This document shows, piece after piece, positions 16,236 through 25,700 of a stretch of DNA of 64,000 bases. Position 1 is the stretch's first letter. Each line of letters starts with the position of its first letter. Both the position numbers and the translations under genes were made by a program. The notes beneath the pieces are model-generated. The model ran no database searches and had not been told where the DNA came from. It saw nothing but the letters and a program-made list of their open reading frames with translations. This DNA comes from Hymenobacter sp. UV11 (GTDB taxonomy: Bacteria > Bacteroidota > Bacteroidia > Cytophagales > Hymenobacteraceae), in contig NZ_SRII01000002.1 in NCBI RefSeq assembly GCF_004684095.1, forward strand, positions 124,001 to 188,000, given 5' to 3'.

Positions 16236-18083
16236 ATGCGCCGCTTTCCCCCAAGAAAAACCATCTGCCTAAAGCTATTGCTTGTCCTATGGGGGGTAGG
16301 GGTAGTTTCTTGCTCATCTCCTGACTCGCCGGCGTCTTCCTCCGCGTCATCCCCGGCCGAAACCTATATCCGGCACCGCGAGCTAACCGCCGGCCCCACG
16401 CGCCGTGGCGAAGTGCTCGACCGCCACGACTCCATTCTGGTAGCCACCCGGCCGGTTGACCTGCTCACCCTACCCCTGCGCCCCGGCCTCGACTCGGTCA
16501 GCTCGGTGCAGCTCAATCGCCTGCTGGGCTGGGCCGACAGCACCCTGGAGCGCCGCATCGCCACCGCCCAGCCCTACGCCGGCGCCCGGCCCCGCGGCCC
16601 CGTGGAGCTGGTGCTCACCCCCGCTGAGGCCGCGCGCGTGCGCCGCCACCAGGAGGATTGGCCGCAGCTCACCCTGTCGCAGCGCACCATGCGCACCTAC
16701 ACGGGCCGCACGGCCGCTACGGTGCTGGGCTATGCCTCGGCCAATGCGCAAGGCTTTCTGAGCCAGGCCAAGCGCTACCGGCGCGGCCGCTTCTACAACC
16801 TGCGCAGCGGCGGCGTGGAGAGCTACTACAACGGTATTCTCAATGGCCACCGCGGCTACCTGCACCCGCTGCTCGATGCGCGGGGCCAGCGCCACGGCAC
16901 CTGGGCCGCCGACACGGTATTTCAGGAGGGGCAAGACTTGCACCTCAGCCTCGACAGCAAGCTGCAAGCGTATGCCGAAAGCCTACTGGGCGGCCGCAAG
17001 GGCTACCTAGTAGCTCTCGACCCGCGCACCGGCGAAATCCTGTGCTCGGTATCGGCGCCCACCTACGCGCCCGCTTTCCTCACTGACCCCGACGAGGCCG
17101 GCAAGCGCCGCGAGCTGCTTGAAGATGAGGACATGCCCCTGCTCAACCGCCCCGCCATGCTGGCCAACCCGCCCGGCTCAGTTTTTAAGCTCGTGAATGC
17201 CGCCATTGCCTTGCAGCTGGGGGCTACTACCCCCGCCACGGGCTTCCCCTGCGACCAGTCGCTCATTAGCTGCGTGCACCACCACCCCGAGGCCCGCAAC
17301 CTCACCATGGCCCTGCAGTACAGCTGCAACCCCTATTTCTACCAGGTGATGCGCGCGGTCATCAGCCGTGTGCCCGACAGCCTGGCCACCGACACCGTGG
17401 CGGCCCGCCACGCCAACCTGGCCGCCTGGCGCCACCTGGCCAAGTCGTTTGGCCTCGACACGCTGCTGGGCACCGACGTGCCCCGCGAAAGCCCCGGCTT
17501 TCTCCCTACCCCCGCTTACTACGACAAGGCGCGGCGCACGCCCAACTGGACGTATCGCTCCATCTACTCGCTCAGTATCGGGCAGGGCGAAATCAACCTC
17601 ACGGGTTTGCAAATGGCTAATATGATGGCTATTATCGCCAACAAGGGCTGGTACATCGCGCCGCATTTCGTGCGCGGCATCGGCACTACCGGCCAGCCAC
17701 TGCCGCGCTTCCTGGTCAAGCACTACACGCTGGTCGATAGTGCCAACTTTGCGGCCCTGCTGCCCGGCATGCTGGCCGTGATGCGCCGCGGCGGCACCGC
17801 CGAGGCCTCCAGCCTGGCCGATGTGGGCATTGCCATCGCGGGCAAAACCGGCACCGTGCAAAACGATGAGGGCGACGACCACGCCACGTTCGTGGGCTTT
17901 GCGCCGGCCGACCACCCCAAAATCGCCATCGCCGTGTACCTCGAAAACGCGGGTTTTGGGGCGACGGCCGCCGCGCCCTGCGCCGCCCTGGTCATCGAAA
18001 AATACCTGCGCGGCAGCATTTCTTCGCCCCGCCGCAAGCGCTGGGAGCGGCGCATGCAGTACCGCCACCGTCCGTATCGGTAG
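16236..18083 (+). CDS. penicillin-binding transpeptidase, possibly lipid-anchored
   Basis: This 615-residue protein has a hydrophobic N-terminus ending in VGVVSC (likely lipobox, Cys26). A PBP dimerisation-type region (GEVLDRHDSILV) follows, then the penicillin-binding transpeptidase domain with the active Ser in PPGSVFKL (about residue 315), the SxN box in YSCNPYF and KTG in AGKTGTVQ. It cross-links peptidoglycan in the periplasm. It is related to the PBP2/FtsI class but shorter than typical MrdA and stands outside a cell-division cluster. dapF, which makes the meso-DAP of the same peptide, follows at 31 bp. A partial -7 box (TAGCTTTA, 16224-16231) lies just before the start. Confidence 0.9.
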   Translation: MRRFPPRKTICLKLLLVLWGVGVVSCSSPDSPASSSASSPAETYIRHRELTAGPTRRGEVLDRHDSILVATRPVDLLTLPLRPGLDSVSSVQLNRLLGWADSTLERRIATAQPYAGARPRGPVELVLTPAEAARVRRHQEDWPQLTLSQRTMRTYTGRTAATVLGYASANAQGFLSQAKRYRRGRFYNLRSGGVESYYNGILNGHRGYLHPLLDARGQRHGTWAADTVFQEGQDLHLSLDSKLQAYAESLLGGRKGYLVALDPRTGEILCSVSAPTYAPAFLTDPDEAGKRRELLEDEDMPLLNRPAMLANPPGSVFKLVNAAIALQLGATTPATGFPCDQSLISCVHHHPEARNLTMALQYSCNPYFYQVMRAVISRVPDSLATDTVAARHANLAAWRHLAKSFGLDTLLGTDVPRESPGFLPTPAYYDKARRTPNWTYRSIYSLSIGQGEINLTGLQMANMMAIIANKGWYIAPHFVRGIGTTGQPLPRFLVKHYTLVDSANFAALLPGMLAVMRRGGTAEASSLADVGIAIAGKTGTVQNDEGDDHATFVGFAPADHPKIAIAVYLENAGFGATAAAPCAALVIEKYLRGSISSPRRKRWERRMQYRHRPYR

Positions 18084-18088
18084 TTTTG
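18081..18088 (+). promoter_or_regulatory. candidate -7 box upstream of dapF
   Basis: TAGTTTTG is a perfect match to the Bacteroidota -7 consensus TAnnTTTG, 26 nt before the dapF ATG and overlapping the end of the PBP gene. No clear TTTG at -33 is seen. Confidence 0.5.
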
Positions 18089-18114
18089 CGGGGCGGCTAC
18101 CCCCGCGCTCCCCC

Positions 18115-18921
18115 ATGACCTTCCATAAATACCAGGGCACCGGCAACGACTTCGTCATCCTCGACGACCGCGCCCAGCAATTCGACGAAACCGACCACGT
18201 GCGCATTGCGCAGCTCTGCAACCGCCGCTTCGGCATCGGGGCCGATGGCCTAATGCTGCTGCGCAACAAGCAAGGCTACGACTTTGAGATGGTGTACTTC
18301 AACGCCGACGGCCACCCCAGCAGCATGTGCGGCAACGGCGGCCGCTGCCTGGTGGCCTTCGCCAAGCACCTGGGCATCATTGCGGATAAAGCCCATTTTC
18401 TGGCCGTGGATGGCCCCCACAACGCCCGCGTGGAGCCCGACGGCACCGTGCGCCTCAAAATGATTGACGTGGCGCCGGCCCAGGCAGCGGGGGTAGGGGA
18501 GGACGATATTTTCCTGCACACCGGCTCGCCTCACCACATTCATTTCCTCGATGCTGAGGAGCATCCCGCCCTGGCCGAGTTCGATGTGTACGGCCACGGC
18601 CACGACATTCGCTACGACCAGGCCTACGACCCCGCGGGCGTCAACGTCAACTTCGTGGAGGTGCCCGCCGACCCCGCCCACCCCTGGCCCGTGCGCACAT
18701 ACGAGCGCGGCGTGGAAGACGAAACCCTGAGCTGCGGCACTGGCGTGACGGCTGTGGCACTGGCCGCCTCGGCGCGCGGCGCCACCTCTCCGGTGCGCCT
18801 GCAAGCGGCCGGCGGCCTGCTCGAAGTAGCCTTCGACCAGCGCCCCGACGGCGGCTTCGAAAACGTGTGGCTGAGCGGGCCGGCCGTGCGCGTGTTTGGC
18901 GGCGAAATTTCGGGTTCCTAG
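18115..18921 (+). CDS. dapF: diaminopimelate epimerase
   Basis: This 268-residue enzyme converts LL- to meso-diaminopimelate for lysine and peptidoglycan synthesis. It begins MTFHKYQGTGNDFVILDD. The two catalytic cysteines are visible: Cys72 in MCGNGGRC and Cys207 in LSCGTGVTAVA. Its length matches the family. It lies 31 bp after the PBP gene, with its own candidate -7 box. It is cytoplasmic. Confidence 0.97.
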   Translation: MTFHKYQGTGNDFVILDDRAQQFDETDHVRIAQLCNRRFGIGADGLMLLRNKQGYDFEMVYFNADGHPSSMCGNGGRCLVAFAKHLGIIADKAHFLAVDGPHNARVEPDGTVRLKMIDVAPAQAAGVGEDDIFLHTGSPHHIHFLDAEEHPALAEFDVYGHGHDIRYDQAYDPAGVNVNFVEVPADPAHPWPVRTYERGVEDETLSCGTGVTAVALAASARGATSPVRLQAAGGLLEVAFDQRPDGGFENVWLSGPAVRVFGGEISGS

Positions 18922-19157
18922 TTCCTAGTTGAACTGACTTTTTAAAGTAGCAAACAAGAAGCTATATTGCTTCTGCGTCTTCTGCGCAAACCTCTGCGTC
19001 TTCTGCGGGCTAAAAACTCCTGGTGCTGTATGCCAATTTAACTTGTCAGTTCATCTGGTCCCTATTTCCTTGTTGGTGAAGTTTAACGTATTACGCTATA
19101 TCATGCCAACCAGCCCCGAATCTTTACCCGACAACCAGGAACCAGGAAGTAGGAACC
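18908..19157. repeat. family C word-repeat spacer around the GNAT start
   Basis: GGTTCCTAGTTCCTAGTTG at the end of dapF (about 18911-18930) is matched in inverted form by CCAGGAACCAGGAAGTAGG (about 19136-19154). The latter lies inside the first codons of the GNAT gene. Between them are the words TTGAACTGAC and, inverted, GTCAGTTCATC, plus a tandem of CTTCTGCGTCTTCTGCG and CCTCTGCGTCTTCTGCG (about 18969-19011). Confidence 0.6.
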
Positions 19158-19672
19158 CAAAAATCACGCTGCGCGCGCTCGAACCCGACGATTTAGAATT
19201 TTTATTTCAGCTCGAAAACGACCCCGACCTCTGGGCGGCGTCCGATGTGCTGCCGGCCCCGGTTTCGCGTCATGCGCTGCGCGAGTACCTGCGCCACGCC
19301 GCCGCCAGCCTGGCCGAAGCGGGGCAAATGCGCTTGGTTATCAGCCTGAAAGATGGGCCGGCCGTGGGTACGCTCGACTTGTTCGACTACTCGGCGCTTC
19401 ACCAGCGGGCGGGGGTAGGGATTACGGTGCTGCGCCAAGCGCGGCGGCAGGGGTGCGCCCAAGCAGCGCTGGCCCAACTGCTACCCTACGCCCGGCAGGC
19501 CCTGCGCCTGCACCAGCTATACTGCACCGTAGCGGCCGATAATCGGGCCAGTATCAGCTTATTCAAAAATGCCGGTTTTCGGCGCGTTGGCATAAGGCAC
19601 GACTGGCTACGCGAAAATACCTCTCTTGGGTGGAGAAATGCCGTAGAAATGCAACTAATACTCGAAAACTGA
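19103..19672 (+). CDS. GNAT family N-acetyltransferase
   Basis: This 189-residue protein matches the RimJ/RimL-type GNAT acetyltransferases (ITLRALEPDDLEFLFQLENDPDLW at the start, GITVLRQARRQGCAQAALAQLLPYA in the acetyl-CoA region, NRASISLFKNAGFRRVGIRHDWLRE at the end). It would transfer acetyl groups to a protein N-terminus, amine or small molecule; the substrate is unknown. The ATG at 19103 gives an 18-residue lead-in (MPTSPESLPDNQEPGSRNP) that is largely encoded by a word-repeat arm. The conserved domain starts only at about residue 20, so a later non-ATG start cannot be excluded. Confidence 0.88.
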   Translation: MPTSPESLPDNQEPGSRNPKITLRALEPDDLEFLFQLENDPDLWAASDVLPAPVSRHALREYLRHAAASLAEAGQMRLVISLKDGPAVGTLDLFDYSALHQRAGVGITVLRQARRQGCAQAALAQLLPYARQALRLHQLYCTVAADNRASISLFKNAGFRRVGIRHDWLRENTSLGWRNAVEMQLILEN

Positions 19673-19704
19673 CATTATCTTCACGGCCAGATAGTCATTT
19701 TAAG

Positions 19705-19727
19705 CCCGACCATATCTTTTAGTCGGG
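19705..19727 (+). terminator. weak terminator-like hairpin after the GNAT gene
   Basis: CCCGAC and GTCGGG form a 6-bp stem with an 11-nt loop, without a clean T-run (GTCTTTCG follows). Confidence 0.35.
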
Positions 19728-19814
19728 GTCTTTCGTAGAAGCGGGCAAGGACTGCATACCGGACGTTTTTTACCCGGCGCCTGCTACCCCAAAGCTTCTT
19801 CCTGTCTTTATTTC

Positions 19815-21026
19815 ATGCCGCTTTCTACTCCGGCGGTGACACCCGCGCGTGCCACCTCCACCGCTCCGGCTGCGGGCAAAGCCGACTCTAAAAAACCTTC
19901 GTATCCGCTGCCCGACCTGGTTTGCTTTGCACACCTGCACTGGGACTTTGTGTGGCAGCGGCCCCAGCACCTGCTGTCGCGCTTTGCCCAGCAGGGCCGC
20001 GTATTTTACGTAGAGGACGCCTTTTACCACGCCGACGACCTCGTAGAGCCACACCTCGAAGTAAAAGAGCGGCAGAATGGCGTGAAAGTGTTGGTAGTGC
20101 ACCTGCCGCACCACCTGCACGCCGACGAGGCGGCCGCCGAGCAGGCCCAATTTGCCGTATTAAGCCGGTTTTTTGCAGATAACTCGGTTACGCAGTTTGT
20201 GGCGTGGTACTACACCCCAATGGCGCTCGGCAAGTCGCGGCTCTTTTCGCCGGCGCTCACCGTGTACGATTGCATGGACGAGCTGGCGCAATTCAAGTTT
20301 GCCCCGCCCGAGCTGCGCCAGCGTGAGCAGGAGTTGTTTCAGAAGGCAGACCTGGTATTTACCGGTGGGCAGCGCATTTACGAGGCCAAGCGCGAGCAGC
20401 ACAACGACGCGCACCCTTTCCCGAGCAGCATTGATAAAGAGCACTTTGGCCAGGCCCGCAACCCGCAGCTGGCTGAGCCCGCTGACCAGGCCGGTATTGC
20501 GCACCCGCGCATCGGTTTTTTTGGGGTAGTAGACGAGCGCCTTGACATCATATTATTAGGTGCCCTGGCCACGAACCATCCCGAATGGCAGTTCGTTATA
20601 ATCGGGCCAGTGGTAAAGATTGACCCTGCCACCCTGCCGCACAACGCCAATATCCATTATTTAGGCGGCAAAAATTATCAGGAGCTCCCGGCCTACTTGC
20701 GCGGCTGGGACGTAGCTACCCTCCTCTTTGCGCGCAACGAAAGCACCGAGTTTATCTCTCCCACCAAAACACCCGAATACCTGGCCGCCGGCCGGCCAGT
20801 AGTGAGTACCAGCATCCGCGATGTGGTGCGCCCTTACGGCGACCTCAATCTGGTGCAGATTGCTGATGACCCGCAGGACTTTGGCCAAGCCATTGCCCGT
20901 GCCCTTGTGCAGGGTGAAGACGCCGACTGGCGCACCCGCACCGACGCTTACCTGGCTACTATTTCCTGGGACCTCACCTGGCAAAATATGGTGAACCTGA
21001 TGCAGGCGCGCCTTGCTGCCAAGTAG
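19815..21026 (+). CDS. glycosyltransferase of the GT-B/UDP-galactopyranose-mutase-linked type
   Basis: This 403-residue protein has an N-terminal region with DLVCFAHLHWDFVWQRPQHLLSRFA, typical of sugar transferases that sit beside UDP-galactopyranose mutase. A GT1/GT4-like C-terminal half follows (RIGFFGVVDERLD, WQFVIIGPVVKIDP, NIHYLGGKNYQELPAYL, and the donor motif EFISPTKTPEYLAAGRPVVST). It probably transfers a sugar onto a cell-surface glycan. glf follows 92 bp downstream, suggesting galactofuranose as a possible donor, which is inference. The first 25 or so residues are low complexity (Pro/Ala/Thr). No membrane helix is seen. Confidence 0.85.
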   Translation: MPLSTPAVTPARATSTAPAAGKADSKKPSYPLPDLVCFAHLHWDFVWQRPQHLLSRFAQQGRVFYVEDAFYHADDLVEPHLEVKERQNGVKVLVVHLPHHLHADEAAAEQAQFAVLSRFFADNSVTQFVAWYYTPMALGKSRLFSPALTVYDCMDELAQFKFAPPELRQREQELFQKADLVFTGGQRIYEAKREQHNDAHPFPSSIDKEHFGQARNPQLAEPADQAGIAHPRIGFFGVVDERLDIILLGALATNHPEWQFVIIGPVVKIDPATLPHNANIHYLGGKNYQELPAYLRGWDVATLLFARNESTEFISPTKTPEYLAAGRPVVSTSIRDVVRPYGDLNLVQIADDPQDFGQAIARALVQGEDADWRTRTDAYLATISWDLTWQNMVNLMQARLAAK

Positions 21027-21118
21027 CCGCCGTTGAGTATTACTGCTGCCTACGCTATCCTTTCCCGCCCTACCCCCCCCAAGTTACTCATTTCCACGTC
21101 TCCTAATTTTTTACTCTC

Positions 21119-22297
21119 ATGTTTGACTACCTCATCGTCGGGGCCGGCTTCGCTGGCAGCGTGCTGGCCGAGCGGCTAGCCACCCGCAGCAACAAAAAAG
21201 TGCTCATCATTGATAAGCGTAGCCACATTGGGGGTAATGCCTATGACCATTATAATGAGGACGGTATCCTGATTCACAAGTACGGCCCGCACATCTTCCA
21301 CACCAATTCGAAGGACGTATTTGACTACCTCGGCAACTTCACCGATTGGCGTCCCTATGAGCACCGCGTGCTCGCCTCGGTAGATGGCCAGCTGGTGCCG
21401 ATGCCCATTAACCTCGACACTATCAACAAGTTGTATGGTCTGAACCTGACCAGCTTCCAGGTAGAGGAATTTTTTGCGTCGGTAGCTGAAGAGGTGCCGG
21501 TAGTGAAGACGTCGGAAGATGTGGTGGTGAGCAAGGTGGGTAGGGAGCTGTACAACAAGTTTTTCAAGAACTACACCAACAAGCAGTGGGGCCTCGACCC
21601 CTCGCAGCTGGACAAGTCGGTGACGAGCCGCGTGCCTACCCGCACCAACCGCGACGACCGGTATTTCACCGACACCTACCAGGCGATGCCGCTGCACGGC
21701 TACACCCGCATGTTTGAGAAGATGCTCGACCACCCGAACATCAAAATCATGCTCAATACTGACTACCACGAGATTATGGATTTCATTCCCTTCAAGGAAA
21801 TGATTTTCACAGGTCCGGTAGATGAGTATTTCGACTTCAAATTCGGCAAGCTGCCCTACCGTTCACTGGAGTTCAAGCACGACACGCTGAGCGAGGAAAA
21901 GCACCTGGCCGCGCCAGTTGTGAACTTCCCCAACGAGCACCCCTACACCCGCATAACGGAGTTTAAGGCCCTCACCGGCCAGTCGCACCCCAAAACGGCT
22001 ATCGTGTACGAGTACCCGCAGGCTGAGGGCGACCCATACTACCCCATTCCGATGCCGGAAAACGCCGAGCTATACGCTAAGTATAAGAAGATAGCCGACG
22101 AAGCGCCCAATGTGCACTTCGTGGGTCGCCTGGCTACCTACAAGTATTACAACATGGACCAGGTAGTGGCCCAGGCATTGACGCTCTATAAGCGCCTGAC
22201 TGAGAAGGAGGAAGCCGCTAAGCCAGTCCGCCCCGCTATTTCGGGCAGCACAGCGCTGGTCGAGAAGCTGGTTAGCCGCTCGCCTTCCAAAGAGTAA
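21119..22297 (+). CDS. glf: UDP-galactopyranose mutase
   Basis: This 392-residue flavoenzyme interconverts UDP-galactopyranose and UDP-galactofuranose. It has the FAD-binding GAGFAG at residues 8-13, IIDKRSHIGGNAYDHYNEDGI, HKYGPHIFHTNS, the NKQWGLDPSQL stretch and the C-terminal VHFVGRLATYKYYNMDQVVAQAL. Length and motifs are full. It lies downstream of a glycosyltransferase, pointing to a galactofuranose-containing surface glycan. The C-terminal tail (about the last 25 residues) is extra. Confidence 0.97.
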   Translation: MFDYLIVGAGFAGSVLAERLATRSNKKVLIIDKRSHIGGNAYDHYNEDGILIHKYGPHIFHTNSKDVFDYLGNFTDWRPYEHRVLASVDGQLVPMPINLDTINKLYGLNLTSFQVEEFFASVAEEVPVVKTSEDVVVSKVGRELYNKFFKNYTNKQWGLDPSQLDKSVTSRVPTRTNRDDRYFTDTYQAMPLHGYTRMFEKMLDHPNIKIMLNTDYHEIMDFIPFKEMIFTGPVDEYFDFKFGKLPYRSLEFKHDTLSEEKHLAAPVVNFPNEHPYTRITEFKALTGQSHPKTAIVYEYPQAEGDPYYPIPMPENAELYAKYKKIADEAPNVHFVGRLATYKYYNMDQVVAQALTLYKRLTEKEEAAKPVRPAISGSTALVEKLVSRSPSKE

Positions 22298-22409
22298 TAA
22301 CTGGCAACCAGCCTACCTGAAATACGTTTGATGGCGAAAGTTTGAGAGTAGGGATTAAACCTAGCTTAAACTACCAGGGTCGTACATCCCACCATCCAAC
22401 CCTTTCGCT

Positions 22410-22613
22410 ATGTTAGTTAAAAGTATTTTTGCCGCTTTCTTTTTGTTCTGCCTCGGTTTGGCCAAAGCGCCTGAGGCGACCGCCCAGCGCGTAGTAGTAG
22501 TACAGCCCCGCCCCCGGACGGTGGTAGTGCGGCCGCGCCGTCGGCGCCGGGTAGTAGTGGTGCATCCGCAGCCCCGCCGCACCGTAATTGTACGCGGAGG
22601 CCGCCGCTACTAA
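22410..22613 (+). CDS. small secreted Val/Arg-rich repeat protein
   Basis: This 67-residue protein has a clear signal peptide (MLVKSIFAAFFLFCLGLA..., likely cut after EATAQ). A mature part of about 40 residues is made almost only of Val, Arg and Pro in repeated units (RVVVVQPRPRTVVV, RRRRRVVVV, RRTVIVRGGRRY). It is strongly basic. Related short proteins of this composition occur in Bacteroidota, but no function is known to me. It stands alone, closed by a terminator at 22653-22687. The leader argues that it is a real gene and not a chance frame. Confidence 0.7.
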   Translation: MLVKSIFAAFFLFCLGLAKAPEATAQRVVVVQPRPRTVVVRPRRRRRVVVVHPQPRRTVIVRGGRRY

Positions 22614-22652
22614 CGGGGTCTAGTAGCCTGACTGCCATTTTTACCGCTTCTT

Positions 22653-22687
22653 AAAACCCTGCACTCTTTTTGAGCGTGCAGGGTTTT
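22653..22687 (+). terminator. terminator after the small Val/Arg-rich gene
   Basis: AAAACCCTGCACTC pairs with GCGTGCAGGGTTTT around a TTTTTGA loop. Confidence 0.85.
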
Positions 22688-22726
22688 ATAGTTTACGGCG
22701 CATGGCCCGGTTAAGCGGGCAGGCCC

Positions 22727-22734
22727 TAAATTTG
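22727..22734 (+). promoter_or_regulatory. candidate -7 box upstream of secA
   Basis: TAAATTTG matches the TAnnTTTG consensus perfectly, 41 nt before the secA ATG and after the preceding terminator. Confidence 0.55.
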
Positions 22735-22774
22735 CCCAAATCGCGCTGTCCTTTTTAGTCAATTTGTTTACCCA

Positions 22775-25700
22775 ATGTTAGATTTCCTCGGCAAAACCGT
22801 CGCCAAGCTGTTTGGCTCTAAAGCAGAAAAGGACCTCAAGGACGTGGTGCCTTACGTGGCCCTCATTAATGCGGAATATGCCAAACTGGCTGACATTACC
22901 GACGACCAGCTGCGCCACCGCACCCAGGAGGTGCGCCAGCAGCTAGACGGCAAGCTCGCTAACCTGGACGCGCAGATTGCGGGCCTGCACGCGCAGATTG
23001 ACGACCAGCCACAGCTCGACGTCAGTAAAAAGGAACAGATTTTTGAGCAGATTGACACCCTCGAAAAGCAGCGCAACAAGGACCTGGAAGTGGCCCTCAC
23101 CGAGGTGCTGCCCCAAACCTTCGCCATTGTGAAGGAAACCGCCCGCCGCTACGCCCAGAATGGCCAGCTGACGGTGACGGCCACCGACATGGACCGCGAC
23201 ATCTCGCGCACCAAGCAGAATGTGACCATTGTGGGCGACCAGGCCATCTGGAGCAACAAGTGGCTGGCCGCTGGTGCCGAAATCACCTGGGACATGGTGC
23301 ACTACGATGTGCAGCTGATTGGCGGCGTAGTGCTGCACCAGGGCAAAATTGCCGAGATGGCCACCGGCGAGGGCAAGACGCTGGTTTCGACCCTGCCCGC
23401 GTTCCTCAACGCGCTGGGGGGTAGGGGCGTGCACCTCGTGACGGTCAACGACTACCTGGCTAAGCGCGACTCGGAGTGGAATGCGCCGCTGTTCGAGTTT
23501 CACGGCCTGACCGTGGATTGCATCGACAAGCACCAGCCCAATACCGACGCCCGCCGCAACGCCTACCTGGCTGACGTGACCTACGGCACCAACAACGAGT
23601 TTGGCTTCGACTACCTGCGCGACAACATGGCCCGCGACCCCTCGGAGCTGGTGCAGCGCAAGCACCACTACGCCATGGTGGACGAAGTGGACTCCGTCCT
23701 GATTGACGATGCGCGTACGCCGCTCATCATCTCGGGCCCCGTGCCCAAGGGCGACGTGCACGAGTTTTTGCAGCTTAAGCCGCGCATTCAGCGCCTGGTA
23801 GACGAGCAGAAAAAGCTGGTGCAGAGCTACCTGGTGCAGGCCCGCAAAGCCATTGCCGAAGGCAAGACTGGTTCGGAAGAGGGGGGTAAGAACGGCGACG
23901 GCGGCTTGGCCCTGTTCCGCGCCTACCGCGGTCTGCCCAAAAGCAAGCCGCTCATCAAGTTCCTGAGCGAATCGGGTATGCGCGTGATTTTGCAGCAGAC
24001 CGAGAATCACTACATGCAGGACAACTCGCGCCAGATGCCGGAGGCCGACAAGCCGCTGTTCTTCACCATCGACGAGAAAAACAACCAGATTGAGTTGACC
24101 GAAAAAGGCATCGACCTGATTACAGCGCAGGGCGAAGACCCGCACCTGTTCATCATGCCCGATATCGGCGTCGAAATCGCCAATATTGAGAAGGCCGAGG
24201 CCCTGACTGCGGAGGAAAAGCTCCAGCAGAAAGAGCAGCTGATGAGCGATTACCAGGACAAATCGGAGCGCGTGCACACCGTGAACCAGCTCCTGAAAGC
24301 CTACACGCTGTTTGAGAAGGACGACCAGTACATTCTGAGCCAGGAAGGCAAGGTGATGATTGTGGACGAGCAAACCGGCCGCGTGATGGAAGGCCGCCGC
24401 TACTCCGACGGCCTGCACCAGGCCATCGAGGCCAAGGAAGGCGTGCGCATCGAGGATGCCACCCAGACCTACGCCACGGTGACGCTGCAGAACTTCTTCC
24501 GCATGTACCACAAGCTCTCGGGCATGACCGGTACGGCCGAAACGGAGGCCGGCGAGTTGTGGGAAATCTACAAGCTCGACGTAGTGGTGATTCCGACCAA
24601 CCGCGTGATTTCGCGCAAGGACGACCACGACAAGGTGTACCGCACGGTGCGCGAGAAGTACAACGCCGTGGCCGAAGAAATTCAGGCTTTGGTAGAGGCT
24701 GGCCGGCCCGTGCTGGTCGGTACTACCTCGGTAGAAATCAGTGAGCTGATGAGCCGGATGCTGAAGCTGCGCGGCATCAAGCACCAAGTGCTGAACGCCA
24801 AGCAGAACCAGCGGGAGGCCGAGATTGTGGCCGCCGCCGGCTACCCCGGCACCGTAACCATCGCCACCAACATGGCCGGCCGCGGCACCGACATCAAGCT
24901 GCGCGAAACCTCGCGTGAGGCGGGCGGCCTGGCCATCATCGGCACCGAGCGCCACGAAAGCCGCCGCGTTGACCGCCAGCTGCGGGGTAGGGCCGGCCGC
25001 CAGGGCGACCCCGGCTCCTCGCAGTTCTTCGTATCGCTGGAAGACAACCTGATGCGACTGTTTGGCTCGGAGCGCATTGCCAAGCTCATGGACCGCATGG
25101 GCATGGAAGAGGGTGAAGTGATTCAGCACTCGATGATTACCTCGTCGATTGAGCGTGCCCAGAAGAAGGTAGAGGAGAATAACTTCGGCACCCGCAAGCG
25201 CCTGCTGGAGTACGACGACGTGATGAACGCCCAGCGCGAGGTGGTGTACCGCCGCCGCCGCAATGCTCTCTTCGGCGAGCGTTTGGAGTTGGATATTCTC
25301 AACCTGATTTACGACGTGAGCGAGGACATCGCGGCCGGCCACAAAATCACCAACGATTTCGAGGACTTCAAGCTGTCGGTTATCAAGGACTTCGGCTACG
25401 ACACGCACATCACGCCGCAGGAGTTCAGCGCGTTGTCGGCCGAGCGCCTCACCCAGAAACTCTACGACGAGGCTACTGGCTACTACGACAGCAAGAACGA
25501 GCACATTGGCCAGAATGCCCTGCCGATGATAAACGACCTGCTGAGCCAGAACACGCCCTACGAGAACATTGCCATTCCCTTCACCGACGGCCACAAGCAC
25601 ACGCAAGTGGTGGCCAACCTGCGCAAGGCCCAGGCCAGCAACGGCCTCGACATTGTGCGCCAGATGGAAAAAGGTGCCGTGCTCTCGACCATCGACGAGG

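Noticed and set aside
16097..16324. 75-residue rightward frame between the GH2 and PBP genes
   Set aside because: No signal, domain or good composition; it overlaps the PBP start in another frame.
17178..18269. 363-residue leftward frame over the PBP and dapF genes
   Set aside because: It crosses two real genes on the other strand and shows no family pattern.
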